Positions 21,141 to 31,437 of a stretch of DNA of 64,000 nucleotides are shown one piece after another. Origin of the DNA: Halomonas sp. GT (GTDB lineage Bacteria > Pseudomonadota > Gammaproteobacteria > Pseudomonadales > Halomonadaceae); assembly GCF_002082565.1 (NCBI RefSeq), contig NZ_CP020562.1, positions 2,046,001 to 2,110,000 of the forward strand, in the 5' to 3' direction. Under the pieces are notes generated by a model. That model did not search any database and was not told the DNA's origin. It worked only from the letters and a program-made list of their open reading frames with translations. Position numbers and translations under genes: made by a program. How positions within the stretch are numbered: position 1 is the stretch's first letter; each line of letters starts with the position of its first letter.

Positions 21141-21349
21141 TCTTTGCTCCTTGTTCATGAAAAGTAGTTCACCCAACAACACCGCGCTAAGCGCAGTGTA
21201 ATAACATAAACTACGAGTATAGCGCTCTCAATGCTCAGCGAATACCGTCAACGACGCCTAAGGGGTAAAGCTGCTAGAATCATACCCAACAAAGGGGTTG
21301 CTTTAACCGCTTATTCTAACTACTTACTCGCTTTACTAAGGAGAGCTGC

Positions 21350-22018
21350 ATGAGCGAGGCATTTGCCCGCGAATTGATGGCCCAACGTTTTCGCAGTTAT
21401 CTGCCGGTTGTCATTGATTTAGAAACGGGTGGGTTTAACGCCCAAAGTGACGCAGTACTCGAAATTGCCGCCGTGACGCTCACCATGGACCCTGACGGTA
21501 ATTTATTACCTGACGCCACTTACGCGTATCACATTCACCCGTTTGAAGGCGCGAACGTAGAACAATCTGCCCTTGATTTCACAGGCATTAATCTAGACGA
21601 CCCACTGCGTCGCCAAGTTGCGCTAAGCGAATCTGAAGCGCTAGGTGAAATTTTTCGTCCCATCCGAAAATCAATCAAGGCACATGGTTGCTCACGGGCA
21701 ATACTTGTTGGTCATAATGCTGCCTTTGATCACGGCTTCCTAAATGCGGCGGCGAACCGCTGCAGCGTAAAACGGAATCCATTTCACCCATTTTCCAGCT
21801 TTGATACAGCAACCTTGGCAGGCTTTGTATACGGCCAAACAGTGCTTGCTCGTGCGTGCCGTGCGGCAGGTATCGAATTTGACAACAAGTCCGCCCACTC
21901 GGCCCGCTACGATACCGAACGCACAGCAGAACTCTTTTGTGCGATGGTCAACCGCTATAAAGACTTAGGCGGATGGCGGCTAGCTCAGCAGGAACAAGAG
22001 CTGGATGACAGTGAGTAA
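21350..22018 (+). CDS. rnt: Ribonuclease T
   Basis: This 222-residue DEDDh exoribonuclease trims the 3' ends of tRNA and other stable RNAs. Its catalytic residues are in [20 protein letters not shown] and [12 protein letters not shown]. The start follows AAGGAGAGCTGC. It is divergent from argG, with about 210 bases between them. Confidence 0.96.
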   Translation: MSEAFARELMAQRFRSYLPVVIDLETGGFNAQSDAVLEIAAVTLTMDPDGNLLPDATYAYHIHPFEGANVEQSALDFTGINLDDPLRRQVALSESEALGEIFRPIRKSIKAHGCSRAILVGHNAAFDHGFLNAAANRCSVKRNPFHPFSSFDTATLAGFVYGQTVLARACRAAGIEFDNKSAHSARYDTERTAELFCAMVNRYKDLGGWRLAQQEQELDDSE

Positions 22019-22146
22019 TGAGCCCCAAGATGCACCCACTGAGGCTTTGCGCTAAACTTCGCCGCTGCAAACCCCGCGTTTGCACAATTTTATATAGAAG
22101 CGTGCTCTAGCATTACACGCGTCTAAACGCACAACGATTAACACAG

Positions 22147-22171
22147 GCAAAGGATAATTATTGTCCTTTGC
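22147..22171. promoter_or_regulatory. Inverted repeat upstream of PPi-PFK
   Basis: GCAAAGGA (22147-22154) and TCCTTTGC (22164-22171) form a perfect 8-bp inverted repeat around an AT-rich 9-base centre. It lies 46 bases before the phosphofructokinase start, so it could be an operator or a leader hairpin. No known regulator site was recognised. Confidence 0.45.
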
Positions 22172-22217
22172 TTGACTACTGTTTTAACCATCCGTTTTCA
22201 GGAGATGAGACGTTTCC

Positions 22218-23477
22218 ATGGCCCAGCATAATGCCTTTTACGCCCAGTCCGGTGGCGTTACCGCCGTCATCAATGCCAGCGCCTGCGGCGTTATCGAAGC
22301 TTGCAGACAAGCGCCCGACCAGATTGGCAAGGTATATGCCGGTCATAACGGCATTATCGGCGCCTTAACGGAAGACCTCATTGATGTGACACAAGAGAGC
22401 GATGAATCGATTGCCGCCTTGCGCCATACGCCTGGTGGTGCATTTGGCTCTTGCCGCTATAAACTGAAAGACATTGATACTCACCGTGCTCAATATGAAC
22501 GCTTAATCGAAGTCTTCAAAGCCCACGATATTCGCTACTTCTTCTACAATGGCGGCGGCGATAGCGCAGACACCTGCCTTAAAGTGTCCCAACTGTCTGA
22601 AAAACTCGGCTACCCGCTAACCGCGATTCATGTACCGAAAACTGTTGATAACGATCTGCCTATTACCGACAACAGCCCCGGGTTTGGTAGCGTTGCCAAA
22701 TATATCGCCACCTCGACGCTTGAAGCCTCATTGGATATTGCGTCTATGTGCGCCACATCCACTAAAGTATTCGTCCTTGAAGTGATGGGCCGTCATGCTG
22801 GCTGGATTGCAGCTGCAGGTGGTTTAGCGGGTGAAGGCGAAAGCGAGCCGCCTCACCTGATTATCTTTCCTGAAGTATCGTTTGACCGTAAAGCGGTCAT
22901 GGCGCGCGTTGAAGAGTGCGTTCAGAAGTACGGTTATTGCGTCATCGTTGTCTCTGAAGGCGCACGCTATGAAGATGGCACTTTCCTTGCCGATGCCGGC
23001 AATACGGATGCCTTTGGGCACCGCCAGTTAGGCGGCGTAGCACCAACGCTGGCAGGGATGGTGAAGCAAGACCTGGGTTACAAGTACCACTGGGCAGTTG
23101 CTGATTATTTACAGCGCGCGGCGCGCCACTTGGCCTCTAAAACCGACGTTGAACAAGCCTATGCAGTGGGCCGCGAGGCGGTAACATTAGCACTTGCAGG
23201 CAAAAATGCCATGATGCCCGCCATACGCCGTATTTCACAGGAACCCTATCAGTGGGATGTCATCTCGGCGCCGCTGTCACAAGTGGCTAACCAAGAAAAA
23301 TTCATGCCACGGGATTTTATTAGCGAAAACGGTTTTGCGATTACACCCGCTTGCCGAGCGTATCTCTCTCCGCTCATCCAGGGTGAGGATTTCCCTCCGT
23401 TTGAAAACGGTCTGCCTAAAGTCGCTAAGCTAAAGCTCGCAAAAGTAGAACAGAAACTGCCTAAGTTCACGCTATAA
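22218..23477 (+). CDS. Diphosphate-dependent phosphofructokinase
   Basis: This enzyme interconverts fructose-6-phosphate and fructose-1,6-bisphosphate, probably with pyrophosphate as phosphoryl donor. The 419 residues are longer than ATP-PfkA (about 320). Diagnostic motifs are PKTVDNDLPI, with the lysine that marks PPi-type enzymes, NGGGDSADT in place of the GGDGS of ATP enzymes, and MGRHAGWIA. AGGAGATGAGA precedes the ATG. A PPi enzyme would allow glycolytic and gluconeogenic flux in a bacterium that may lack an ATP-dependent PFK. The donor call is from motifs only. Confidence 0.85.
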   Translation: MAQHNAFYAQSGGVTAVINASACGVIEACRQAPDQIGKVYAGHNGIIGALTEDLIDVTQESDESIAALRHTPGGAFGSCRYKLKDIDTHRAQYERLIEVFKAHDIRYFFYNGGGDSADTCLKVSQLSEKLGYPLTAIHVPKTVDNDLPITDNSPGFGSVAKYIATSTLEASLDIASMCATSTKVFVLEVMGRHAGWIAAAGGLAGEGESEPPHLIIFPEVSFDRKAVMARVEECVQKYGYCVIVVSEGARYEDGTFLADAGNTDAFGHRQLGGVAPTLAGMVKQDLGYKYHWAVADYLQRAARHLASKTDVEQAYAVGREAVTLALAGKNAMMPAIRRISQEPYQWDVISAPLSQVANQEKFMPRDFISENGFAITPACRAYLSPLIQGEDFPPFENGLPKVAKLKLAKVEQKLPKFTL

Positions 23478-23493
23478 ATAGTTAGCGTGTTAC

Positions 23494-23531
23494 AAAAACG
23501 GGGCGATGAAATCATTCATCGCCCCGTTTTT
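23494..23531 (+). terminator. Bidirectional intrinsic terminator between PFK and the kinase/phosphatase gene
   Basis: AAAAACGGGGCGATGA (23494-23509) pairs with TCATCGCCCCGTTTTT (23516-23531) around a 6-base loop. The A and T flanks allow termination from both sides, which fits the convergent genes. Confidence 0.9.
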
Positions 23532-23565
23532 TATGGTTAGCTTTTATTAAGTTAGCAACGTTTAG

Positions 23566-25281
23566 CTATCGCAATAGCCAGGAAAGTACCAATAAGAGAA
23601 GCAGAATACCCGCCACCCCCTGCCAAAAACGCCGTGACTCTTGGCGAGGCTCCTCACGGTTGGGCACGCGCCCTAACGGCACTCTTAAGGCATGAAGAAA
23701 TTCAGATAGACGTCTAAAACGTAGTGCTCGCTGAGGGTCTAGTGCACGACGTAACGCATCATCAAGCTCAGTCGATATTTCTGGATTGGTTGTCCGGGCA
23801 CTACGGTAGCTGAGCTCTTCAAGATCGGTGTGGCTACGCAGACGATTAGGCGTCAACGTATAGGGCAACGCCCCTGTCAGCAACCAATAGACTGTTGATG
23901 CCAATGAATACTGGTCACTGCGTCGACCTACGCTATCACCCAGTGCGTACTCAGGGGCCGTATGCTCATTAAAACCAATTTGGCGGAGTAGCTCGCCCGA
24001 GTGACGATGGCCATCCACCTCGCGCATGTGGCAGGCGCTGAAATCGGCCAACACAAGTTTGCCGTGAGGATCAATCAGAACATTATCAGGGGTAATTTGC
24101 TGATGAATGATATCTCGATGATGCAACGCTTGAACCGCTTTACCCAGTTGATTGGCGATATCCAGACGCTGCACCAAACTCGCTTGTGGGTGCCGTTCTG
24201 CCCATTGGCGGAGCGTTTCACCTTCAACGTGCTGCATTAAGTAATAAAGATAACGGCGTGGCCGTGATGACTGCATTACTTTGACGACAAAGGGTGAATT
24301 CACACGCTCTACCACCCATTGCTGCAGTAAAAAATGTTCCAAATAGGCATTACGCAAAGAGAGTTCTGGGCTAGGTGCTTTCATCACCATTTCACGTTCT
24401 GAATAGACATCACGAACGCGATAAACTCTAGATTGCGCATTCCGTGACAACACCGACAGCACTTCAAGCCCATCAAATCGTTCTCCTGGCGTCAGCTCAG
24501 GTGGGATAGGCAGGTCACCATAAATAAGCCCGGGGTGATCTTCAGACTCCTCCGGCAGCTCATCAATACGCAGCAACTGAAAGCAAAATTGATCACCTCC
24601 ATACCCCCTGTCTTGGGCACGCTGTTTTGCTTCGCTTGCCAAGCACTCACAGGCAGCGTCTAGATCGCTAGCATTTTGGCGGATCAGGCGAACGTAATCA
24701 GATGGCATTAAGGTGCCACGGACGCCCTGGGTAGTGAAAACAAAGAAGTCGCCCTGTTTAAGCGGCAGATGGGTATAGTCAATATCAACACTACCATCCA
24801 TCCCCAAAGCGCGTGAGGGGTAACGATAGCCACCAACATCGGTCACATGGTCGCGGGTTAGCTGCTCGAACTCAGCGCCTCGTAATCGGAAAACTAACGT
24901 ATCACCCATATGAAATAAGTGCGCTTCACGCTCGCGAAAGACCATCGCTGATAGCGAAGATACGAAACTTCCTTCTTTGACATGCTGGCTTTGGCTGTAG
25001 CACCAGCTGTTGAGAGCACGAAGTACCCGAGTTGCCGACGTTTTCGTATCCCAATGGTCAGGCGTAGAGTAATAATCAGCCAAAAAACCACGAACACTTA
25101 AATCACCCGCCTGTTTGGCCATGGTGTTACGAGAAATTGAGTCACTAATAACTGCGCAACCCCCTTTCACTTTCAACAGCTGCGCATCAGGCAACCGCAC
25201 CGACATGGAGCTACGGTGTAAGCGCCTATCAGGAGCCACAAAGGCTTGGCCATAACTAATTAGTAACTGGGCGTGCGCCAA
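23566..25281 (-). CDS. PP2C phosphatase/Ser-Thr kinase fusion with degenerate active sites
   Basis: This 571-residue protein has a PP2C-like domain (about 1-235), a protein kinase domain (about 265-535) and one C-terminal membrane helix (about 552-570), which would anchor it facing the cytoplasm. Relatives are annotated as bifunctional kinase/phosphatases. Here the kinase catalytic loop reads HQQITPDN at 393-400: the catalytic Asp of HRD is Gln and the usual Lys is Thr. The magnesium motif is DFS instead of DFG. In the PP2C half the expected ATDG is TTQG with Q185, and the late DDN is altered to GDQ; HMGD is kept. Both activities may be lost or reduced. Confidence 0.85.
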   Translation of the reverse strand: MAHAQLLISYGQAFVAPDRRLHRSSMSVRLPDAQLLKVKGGCAVISDSISRNTMAKQAGDLSVRGFLADYYSTPDHWDTKTSATRVLRALNSWCYSQSQHVKEGSFVSSLSAMVFREREAHLFHMGDTLVFRLRGAEFEQLTRDHVTDVGGYRYPSRALGMDGSVDIDYTHLPLKQGDFFVFTTQGVRGTLMPSDYVRLIRQNASDLDAACECLASEAKQRAQDRGYGGDQFCFQLLRIDELPEESEDHPGLIYGDLPIPPELTPGERFDGLEVLSVLSRNAQSRVYRVRDVYSEREMVMKAPSPELSLRNAYLEHFLLQQWVVERVNSPFVVKVMQSSRPRRYLYYLMQHVEGETLRQWAERHPQASLVQRLDIANQLGKAVQALHHRDIIHQQITPDNVLIDPHGKLVLADFSACHMREVDGHRHSGELLRQIGFNEHTAPEYALGDSVGRRSDQYSLASTVYWLLTGALPYTLTPNRLRSHTDLEELSYRSARTTNPEISTELDDALRRALDPQRALRFRRLSEFLHALRVPLGRVPNREEPRQESRRFWQGVAGILLLLLVLSWLLR

Positions 25282-25538
25282 CTCATCCTCCTAGGCTTTA
25301 GGCTCTTCATGGGAACCACACAGCGGTTATGATACACGCTGATCAAGAGAAGCGATGCCCGCCAAACGTCGCGAAGGCGAAAAACGGCGCTTATTTTAGG
25401 ATTCATAGGCCTTGTTAACGGCACACACCTATGTCGCATTGGTAATCCACTAGCCAACTTCGTATAATTCTTCGCCATTAATGCAATGCATCAACTGCTT
25501 AGCCTTCGCACTACACAAGCCAAGCCAAGGAATAAACG

Positions 25539-26069
25539 ATGAACTTCGATAACATCCCCGCTGGAAAGGATCTGCCCAACGATATTTACGTGGCGATTGA
25601 AATTCCCGCTAACCACGCGCCGATTAAGTATGAAATCGACAAAGATATGGGCGCCCTTCTGGTTGACCGCTTCATGGCAACCCCCATGTTTTATCCGGCT
25701 AACTACGGCTTCATCCCCCACACCCTGGCCGATGATGGCGACCCGCTAGATGCTTTAGTAGTTACCCCTCATCCTGTGGCTCCGGGCAGCATTATCCGCG
25801 CTCGCCCTGTTGGCATTTTGAACATGACCGACGAAGCAGGCGAAGATGCAAAATTGGTATGCGTACCGCACCCCAAGCTGAGTACTCTGTATGATGATGT
25901 TCAAGAAGTGACTGATCTTCCTGAACTGCTACGTCAGCAAATCGCTCACTTTTTCGAGAACTATAAAGACCTCGAAAAAGGTAAGTGGGTAAAAGTAGAA
26001 TCTTGGGAAGGTGTTGAAGCGGCACGCAAAGCGATTGAAAAGTCAGTCGCGGCTTACCAAAAAGCTTAA
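25539..26069 (+). CDS. ppa: Inorganic pyrophosphatase
   Basis: This cytoplasmic family I enzyme hydrolyses pyrophosphate and pulls biosynthetic reactions. Its 176 residues show [27 protein letters not shown] and the metal-binding [22 protein letters not shown] precedes the ATG. A terminator follows. It competes for the same PPi pool that the PPi-PFK two genes away would use. Confidence 0.97.
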   Translation: MNFDNIPAGKDLPNDIYVAIEIPANHAPIKYEIDKDMGALLVDRFMATPMFYPANYGFIPHTLADDGDPLDALVVTPHPVAPGSIIRARPVGILNMTDEAGEDAKLVCVPHPKLSTLYDDVQEVTDLPELLRQQIAHFFENYKDLEKGKWVKVESWEGVEAARKAIEKSVAAYQKA

Positions 26070-26110
26070 ACCTTCAGGTTGAGCTATAAGGCCAGACCGC
26101 ACTTCCTTTT

Positions 26111-26136
26111 AAAGGCTGCCCATGTGGCAGCCTTTT
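26111..26136 (+). terminator. Intrinsic terminator of ppa
   Basis: AAAGGCTGCC (26111-26120) pairs with GGCAGCC (26126-26132) and following TTTT around a 5-base loop. Confidence 0.88.
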
Positions 26137-26289
26137 CTATTATCTGCCGTTTAATTCCGAGACCTGAGATTTAACATTAACGGAGCATGAAGAAGCGCGT
26201 CACGTCACCGCAGCATCTACGCTGACATCACAAGGTAGGATATGCTATTTCAAAATCTCCCTGATACGTCTGCGTAAGGATACTTCGTC

Positions 26290-28167
26290 TTGTCTTTTAA
26301 GCGTTTAAGCCTGTTACTGTTACTCTGCTGGCTTCCCCTGCTAGCCCATGCTCAGTGGTTTTCTTCTTCCAGTAATCAAAGCGATTTTTTACCTGTTCTA
26401 GAAGCCTTTCAGCCTACCGCTTGGCATGACGGCAGCGCCATTTATATTGGTATCGATATTGCTGACGATTATTATTTATACCGCCACCAATTTAGCATTA
26501 GCAGCAAAACGGATGCAGTGTCCCTTGATGAACCACTACTTCCCCAAGGAACATTCACAAATGATGAGTTCATGGGCGATGTCTATGTTTTTCGTGACAC
26601 GTTAGTTTTTGAAACTCCGTTCTCTTCACCCTACAGTGGCCCAATCGATATTGAGCTGACGTTCCAAGGCTGTGCCGACGCAGGGCTTTGCTATCCGCCA
26701 GAAACTATTTCGCTTGAAGCCTTAGAGTCATCTCCCCCCACTGCCTTTGCTGACTGGGACGGTTCAGATCAAGTACTGTCAGGCACAGAGGGCAGCGATG
26801 ACCAACAAATTAGCCAAACCGCGGGCACCAATAGCAACACTGAATTTTCAGCCCCTCAAAGTGAAGATAGCCGCTTTAGCGCATTGCTCGGCAGCGCCAG
26901 CCTGCCTCTAGCATTAGGATTATTTTTTATCGCTGGATTGGGTCTTACTTTCACGCCCTGCGTACTACCGATGATACCTATTTTGTCTTCAATCATCGTA
27001 GGACAAAAACCAACCCGGCCCCGAGCGTTTGTTCTCTCCGCAAGCTATGTTTTGGGCATGGCGTCCACCTACGCGCTAGTCGGTGTGTTGATGGGTCTGT
27101 TTGGCGCGGGATTAAATCTTCAAGCCCACCTGCAATCAGCGCCAGTTCTGATTACCTTTGCTGTTCTATTTACGCTATTTGCCTTAGCTATGTTCGGGGC
27201 GTTTGATTTAAGAGTCTCGCCACGACTAGCTTCTAAAATTGATGGGTGGCAAGCACGTGCTCAGCAAAGCGGCCCTGCGGGCTTAGCCCTGGCAGGCGCA
27301 CTATCGGTATTAGTTGTTTCGCCCTGTGTTACGGCTCCACTTGCCGGAGCTTTGGTGTTTATTTCCTCGACAGGAAACGCTGCCATGGGGGGGGCTGTTT
27401 TATTTGCACTAGGTCTAGGCATGGGTGTCCCACTGCTATTAGTGGGCACCTTTGGGGCAACGATGCTACCCCGATCAGGCGCTTGGATGAACGGCGTTAA
27501 AATTGCTTTCGGATTACTGTTATTGGGCGTTGCCATTTGGATGGTTGAACGATTAGTACCGCCTTCGATGGCGCTTCTGCTCTGGGCAGCGCTAGCCATA
27601 GGCAGCGCACTCATGCTGGGTGCCTTAAATATGAATCAGTCACAAGGCTGGCCTAAAGCACGACAAACCTTAGGGCTGATGTTATTGGCATGGGGCATTG
27701 CCCTTGTCATTGGCGCTGCCCAGGGCGGAAGCAATCCACTCCGCCCCTTAACGGTATCAAGCTCCTCAATGGATAGCGGCACGCCGCAAGCAACACTTGC
27801 TTTTCAGCAAGTTAATGAACTGAGCGCACTTGAAACCGAGCTCTCTGCAGCCGCGAGCGCCCAACAGCCTGCCTTTGTTAATTTCACTGCTGACTGGTGC
27901 ATCTCCTGCAAGCTAATGGAGCGCGATGTTTTTCCAGACCCCAATGTGGTCGCTGCATTGAACGATTTCCACCTGATTGAGGTCGATGTCACCAATACGG
28001 ATGCGCAAAGTCGGGAACTACTAAACCGATTCAACTTATTCGGTCCGCCAAGCCTACTTTTTTTTAGCCAGGGCGAAGAAGTACGAGATGCGCGCATTCA
28101 AGGCGAAATAACGGCTACCCAGCTGGTACAACATCTGGAAACCTTACGGCGCTGGCAACAAGGCTGA
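26290..28167 (+). CDS. dsbD: Thiol:disulfide interchange protein DsbD
   Basis: This inner-membrane enzyme passes electrons from cytoplasmic thioredoxin to periplasmic DsbC/DsbG and cytochrome c maturation. Its 625 residues have a signal peptide ending near AHA-QW, an N-terminal periplasmic domain with the cysteine pair in GCADAGLCYPP (about 127-133), and eight membrane helices with FTPCVLPMIP and SPCVTAPLAG. The C-terminal thioredoxin domain has ADWCISCK near 536-540. The start is TTG at 26290 with AAGGA 10 bases before; no better ATG precedes the signal peptide. Confidence 0.95.
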   Translation: MSFKRLSLLLLLCWLPLLAHAQWFSSSSNQSDFLPVLEAFQPTAWHDGSAIYIGIDIADDYYLYRHQFSISSKTDAVSLDEPLLPQGTFTNDEFMGDVYVFRDTLVFETPFSSPYSGPIDIELTFQGCADAGLCYPPETISLEALESSPPTAFADWDGSDQVLSGTEGSDDQQISQTAGTNSNTEFSAPQSEDSRFSALLGSASLPLALGLFFIAGLGLTFTPCVLPMIPILSSIIVGQKPTRPRAFVLSASYVLGMASTYALVGVLMGLFGAGLNLQAHLQSAPVLITFAVLFTLFALAMFGAFDLRVSPRLASKIDGWQARAQQSGPAGLALAGALSVLVVSPCVTAPLAGALVFISSTGNAAMGGAVLFALGLGMGVPLLLVGTFGATMLPRSGAWMNGVKIAFGLLLLGVAIWMVERLVPPSMALLLWAALAIGSALMLGALNMNQSQGWPKARQTLGLMLLAWGIALVIGAAQGGSNPLRPLTVSSSSMDSGTPQATLAFQQVNELSALETELSAAASAQQPAFVNFTADWCISCKLMERDVFPDPNVVAALNDFHLIEVDVTNTDAQSRELLNRFNLFGPPSLLFFSQGEEVRDARIQGEITATQLVQHLETLRRWQQG

Positions 28168-28463
28168 ACTCAGGCCTACGGACACCTTGTGTCGCGAACG
28201 TCGTCAAACAGTTGTTTAAATAACGAATAACGAGCTTATATCGGCCTCCACTAGACATGCCCGTACTTTTTCGGCAAACTTCGCAGCCATATCAGCTAAA
28301 ATCTTCATGTTTTAGGTCTTAGCACCGGGTAACGTTCAACATCGTGCAGCGTTCTCTTCATTTTCATATTAGGTTTACTGCGCTGTAACAGCGCTCAATG
28401 CAGTTGGCAATACTACACTCGACTGCATTGCGATTAACTTTCATCACTTTTGGGGCAACAGGT

Positions 28464-28925
28464 ATGGATATTCGTAAAGTTAAAAAACTGATTGAACTCC
28501 TCGAAGAATCAAACATTAGCGAAATTGAAATTCAGGAAGGCGAAGAGTCTGTCCGTATCAGCCGCCATCCTAATGGTGCAACGTGGCAGCCTCAGCAGAT
28601 GCCACAGTACGCTCAAATGCCTCCTATGCAGCAGGCGCCAGCTCAAGCCGCACCAGCTGCTGAGGCAGAGCCTCAAGGCGTAAGCTATCAAGGCGAAGCC
28701 GTTAATTCACCCATGGTAGGCACGTTCTACCGTAGCCCAGCACCGGGCGCAAAATCGTTTGTGGAAGTTGGCGATACGGTTAAGCAAGGCGATACGGTAT
28801 GTATCGTTGAAGCAATGAAAATGATGAATCAAATTGAAGCTGATCGCGACGGCGTCGTCGAGGCCATCCTAGTGGAAGACGGAGAGCCGGTGGAATTCGA
28901 TCAACCTATGATCGTCATCGCTTAA
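28464..28925 (+). CDS. accB: Biotin carboxyl carrier protein of acetyl-CoA carboxylase
   Basis: This carrier holds biotin for the first step of fatty acid synthesis. Its 153 residues start [16 protein letters not shown], have a Pro/Ala/Gln-rich linker (about 40-72), and end in a biotinyl domain with EAMKMMN, whose first lysine after the Met is biotinylated. The ATG at 28464 matches family N-termini; an upstream in-frame ATG at 28398 gives an atypical leader. accC follows 30 bases later. The 296 bases before it contain no gene and presumably the accBC promoter. Confidence 0.97.
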   Translation: MDIRKVKKLIELLEESNISEIEIQEGEESVRISRHPNGATWQPQQMPQYAQMPPMQQAPAQAAPAAEAEPQGVSYQGEAVNSPMVGTFYRSPAPGAKSFVEVGDTVKQGDTVCIVEAMKMMNQIEADRDGVVEAILVEDGEPVEFDQPMIVIA

Positions 28926-28955
28926 TCTTTCAAAACAACACGGGTGGATTCTCCC

Positions 28956-30296
28956 ATGCTGGACAAGGTACTTATCGCAAACCGCGGCGAGATTGCCCTT
29001 CGTATTCTCCGAGCTTGTAAAGAGCTAGGGATTAAAACCGTTGCGGTTCACTCCAAAGCTGACCGTGAATTGATGCACGTCCGCTTGGCCGACGAGGCGG
29101 TCTGCATTGGCCCCGCTTCCTCAGCACAGTCGTACTTGAATATTCCTGCATTAATAAGCGCTGCTGAAGTAACGGATTCAAGCGCCATTCATCCTGGCTA
29201 CGGCTTTCTCTCGGAAAACGCTAATTTTGCTGAGCAAGTTGAACGTTCTGGCTTTACCTTTATTGGCCCACGCGCAGAAACTATCCGCCTGATGGGTGAT
29301 AAAGTTAGTGCCATTGAAGCCATGAAGATTGCTGGCGTTCCTACCGTGCCTGGCTCAGATGGCCCCCTAGGTGATGATGACGCCACCAACCTAGCCACGG
29401 CTCGCCGCATTGGCTATCCGGTTATTATCAAAGCCGCTGCAGGTGGTGGTGGCCGCGGCATGCGGGTGGTTCACACTGAAGGCCATCTGCTTTCAGCCAT
29501 TACTGTCACTCGCACTGAGGCGCATTCAGCGTTTGGCGATGGCACGGTTTACATGGAAAAATTTCTTGAGAAACCCCGCCATGTAGAAGTCCAGGTACTA
29601 GCTGACGGTCAAGGCAACGCTATTCACCTTTATGATCGCGACTGCTCTTTACAGCGTCGTCACCAAAAGGTTCTGGAAGAAGCGCCAGCCCCCGGCATTG
29701 ATCCGGAAGCGCGTGCTAAGGTGCTAGAAGCCTGTCGCCAAGCGTGCCTCGAGATCAACTATCGTGGCGCGGGTACTTTTGAATTTCTATACGAAGACGG
29801 TGATTTCTTCTTTATTGAAATGAATACCCGTGTACAGGTAGAACACCCTGTCACCGAGATGGTCACTGGCGTGGATATCGTCAAGGAACAGTTGCGTATT
29901 GCCTCTGGGCTTCCACTTTCGATTCGCCAAGAAGACGTAAAAATCAGTGGCCATGCCTTTGAGTGCAGGATCAATGCGGAAGACGCGCGTACATTTATGC
30001 CATCCCCAGGCAAAGTCACCCTGTTCCATGCCCCGGGTGGTCTTGGCGTACGTATGGACTCTCATCTGTACACTGGCTACACCGTACCGCCTCATTATGA
30101 CTCGCTTATCGGCAAGCTGATCACCTGGGGAGCTGATCGCGAGATTGCCCTGACGCGTATGCGCAATGCCCTAGATGAGCTGCTGGTTGAGGGGATCAAG
30201 ACCAATATTGATCTGCAAAAAGATTTGGTGAGGGATAGTTATTTCCGCCAAGGCGGCGTCAACATTCACTATCTTGAAAAGAAACTCAGTAGCTAA
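28956..30296 (+). CDS. accC: Biotin carboxylase subunit of acetyl-CoA carboxylase
   Basis: This enzyme carboxylates the biotin of AccB using ATP and bicarbonate. Its 446 residues start [17 protein letters not shown], with the ATP-grasp glycine loop [12 protein letters not shown] and the motif [21 protein letters not shown] at 28944 could start the frame 4 codons earlier, but the ATG agrees with the family. The gene ends in a strong terminator. Confidence 0.98.
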   Translation: MLDKVLIANRGEIALRILRACKELGIKTVAVHSKADRELMHVRLADEAVCIGPASSAQSYLNIPALISAAEVTDSSAIHPGYGFLSENANFAEQVERSGFTFIGPRAETIRLMGDKVSAIEAMKIAGVPTVPGSDGPLGDDDATNLATARRIGYPVIIKAAAGGGGRGMRVVHTEGHLLSAITVTRTEAHSAFGDGTVYMEKFLEKPRHVEVQVLADGQGNAIHLYDRDCSLQRRHQKVLEEAPAPGIDPEARAKVLEACRQACLEINYRGAGTFEFLYEDGDFFFIEMNTRVQVEHPVTEMVTGVDIVKEQLRIASGLPLSIRQEDVKISGHAFECRINAEDARTFMPSPGKVTLFHAPGGLGVRMDSHLYTGYTVPPHYDSLIGKLITWGADREIALTRMRNALDELLVEGIKTNIDLQKDLVRDSYFRQGGVNIHYLEKKLSS

Positions 30297-30352
30297 TACC
30301 AGAAATTAATATCTGCAAAGGCGCTGAGCTGAATAGATAGCTGATAATACTC

Positions 30353-30388
30353 AACGGGGTGGCCATAGCCACCCCGTTATTGTTTTTT
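30353..30388 (+). terminator. Intrinsic terminator of accBC
   Basis: AACGGGGTGGC (30353-30363) and GCCACCCCGTT (30368-30378) form a perfect 11-bp stem with a CATA loop, followed by ATTGTTTTTT. Confidence 0.92.
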
Positions 30389-30426
30389 ACCTTTGCGTGA
30401 ATGCACGTACGCAGTGGAGATTACCG

Positions 30427-31338
30427 ATGCCCTGGCTCCAACTCAAAGCCCACGTTGCTCCAGAACAAGCCGAATTACTAGAAGATTTATTATTAGAGGA
30501 AGGTGCGACAGCCATTGGCCTTCAAGATGCCCACGATGATCCTGTCTTCGAACCAGAGCGAGGCACCACCCCGCTTTGGCAAGATACAATCCTCACTGGC
30601 CTATATGACGACTTAGACGGCGTTGAAGCCATGCTTGAGCGCATTCAAGCCGCTTGGTCTGAGCAAGTCCCCGGCGAACCCTGTCCAGACATTGCGTATG
30701 AACTATTAGCCGATAGAGACTGGGAAAGAGAGTGGATGGATGACTTTACGCCGTTGCGAATGGGCCAACGGCTATGGATTGTGCCAAGCTGGCATGAGCC
30801 GCCAGAAGCAGATGCCGTCAATCTCATTCTTGACCCTGGTCTTGCCTTTGGCACTGGCACCCACCCCACGACGGCTCTTTGTCTGGAATGGCTGGATAGC
30901 CTTGCGGTTAGCGGCGGACTGGAAGATAAAACCGTCCTGGATGTGGGCTGCGGCTCAGGTATTCTTGCCATTGCCGCGCTAAAGTTAGGGGCAACCCACG
31001 CCGATGCTACTGATATAGATCCACAGGCACTTCAGGCAAGCCGTGATAACGCAGCGCGCAATCAGATTAGCGACGCACAATTGTCCCTTTACTATCCCGA
31101 ACAGCTAATCGAAGGCCACTACCCAGTCGTCACAGCCAATATTTTAGCTGGCCCCTTGGTTGAATTAGCCCCAATGATTGCGGGCCATGTAGCCCCCGGC
31201 GGACAAATAGCGTTGTCTGGCATTTTAGCGAACCAAGCGAACGAGGTCTTACAAGCCTATGAAGCTCAGGGCTTGATAATGGAGGAGCCCACAATTCGCG
31301 AAGGGTGGGTTCGCCTATCAGGCTATCGCGCTGTTTAA
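30427..31338 (+). CDS. prmA: Ribosomal protein L11 methyltransferase
   Basis: This SAM-dependent enzyme trimethylates ribosomal protein L11. Its 303 residues include DPGLAFGTGTHPTT, the SAM-binding glycine motif VLDVGCGSGILAIAA, and TANILAGPLVEL. The ATG at 30427, preceded by GGAG, gives MPWLQLKAHV, the usual N-terminus; an upstream in-frame codon at 30397 adds 10 unlikely residues. Confidence 0.96.
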   Translation: MPWLQLKAHVAPEQAELLEDLLLEEGATAIGLQDAHDDPVFEPERGTTPLWQDTILTGLYDDLDGVEAMLERIQAAWSEQVPGEPCPDIAYELLADRDWEREWMDDFTPLRMGQRLWIVPSWHEPPEADAVNLILDPGLAFGTGTHPTTALCLEWLDSLAVSGGLEDKTVLDVGCGSGILAIAALKLGATHADATDIDPQALQASRDNAARNQISDAQLSLYYPEQLIEGHYPVVTANILAGPLVELAPMIAGHVAPGGQIALSGILANQANEVLQAYEAQGLIMEEPTIREGWVRLSGYRAV

Positions 31339-31360
31339 TCTAGCCAACGGCCTTCACCCC

Positions 31361-31414
31361 ATCGCCGAGTAGGCGTATCATACGCCCCCTTGAAACGCCT
31401 ACTCGGCGATTTTT
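31361..31414 (+). terminator. Long hairpin between prmA and dusB
   Basis: ATCGCCGAGTAGGCGT (31361-31376) and ACGCCTACTCGGCGAT (31395-31410) are a perfect 16-bp inverted repeat with an 18-base loop, followed by TTTT. It probably ends prmA transcription and sits only 24 bases before the dusB start, so a dusB-fis promoter would have to lie upstream or within it. Confidence 0.75.
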
Positions 31415-31437
31415 ATCTGTATCGACAGCGCAGCATA

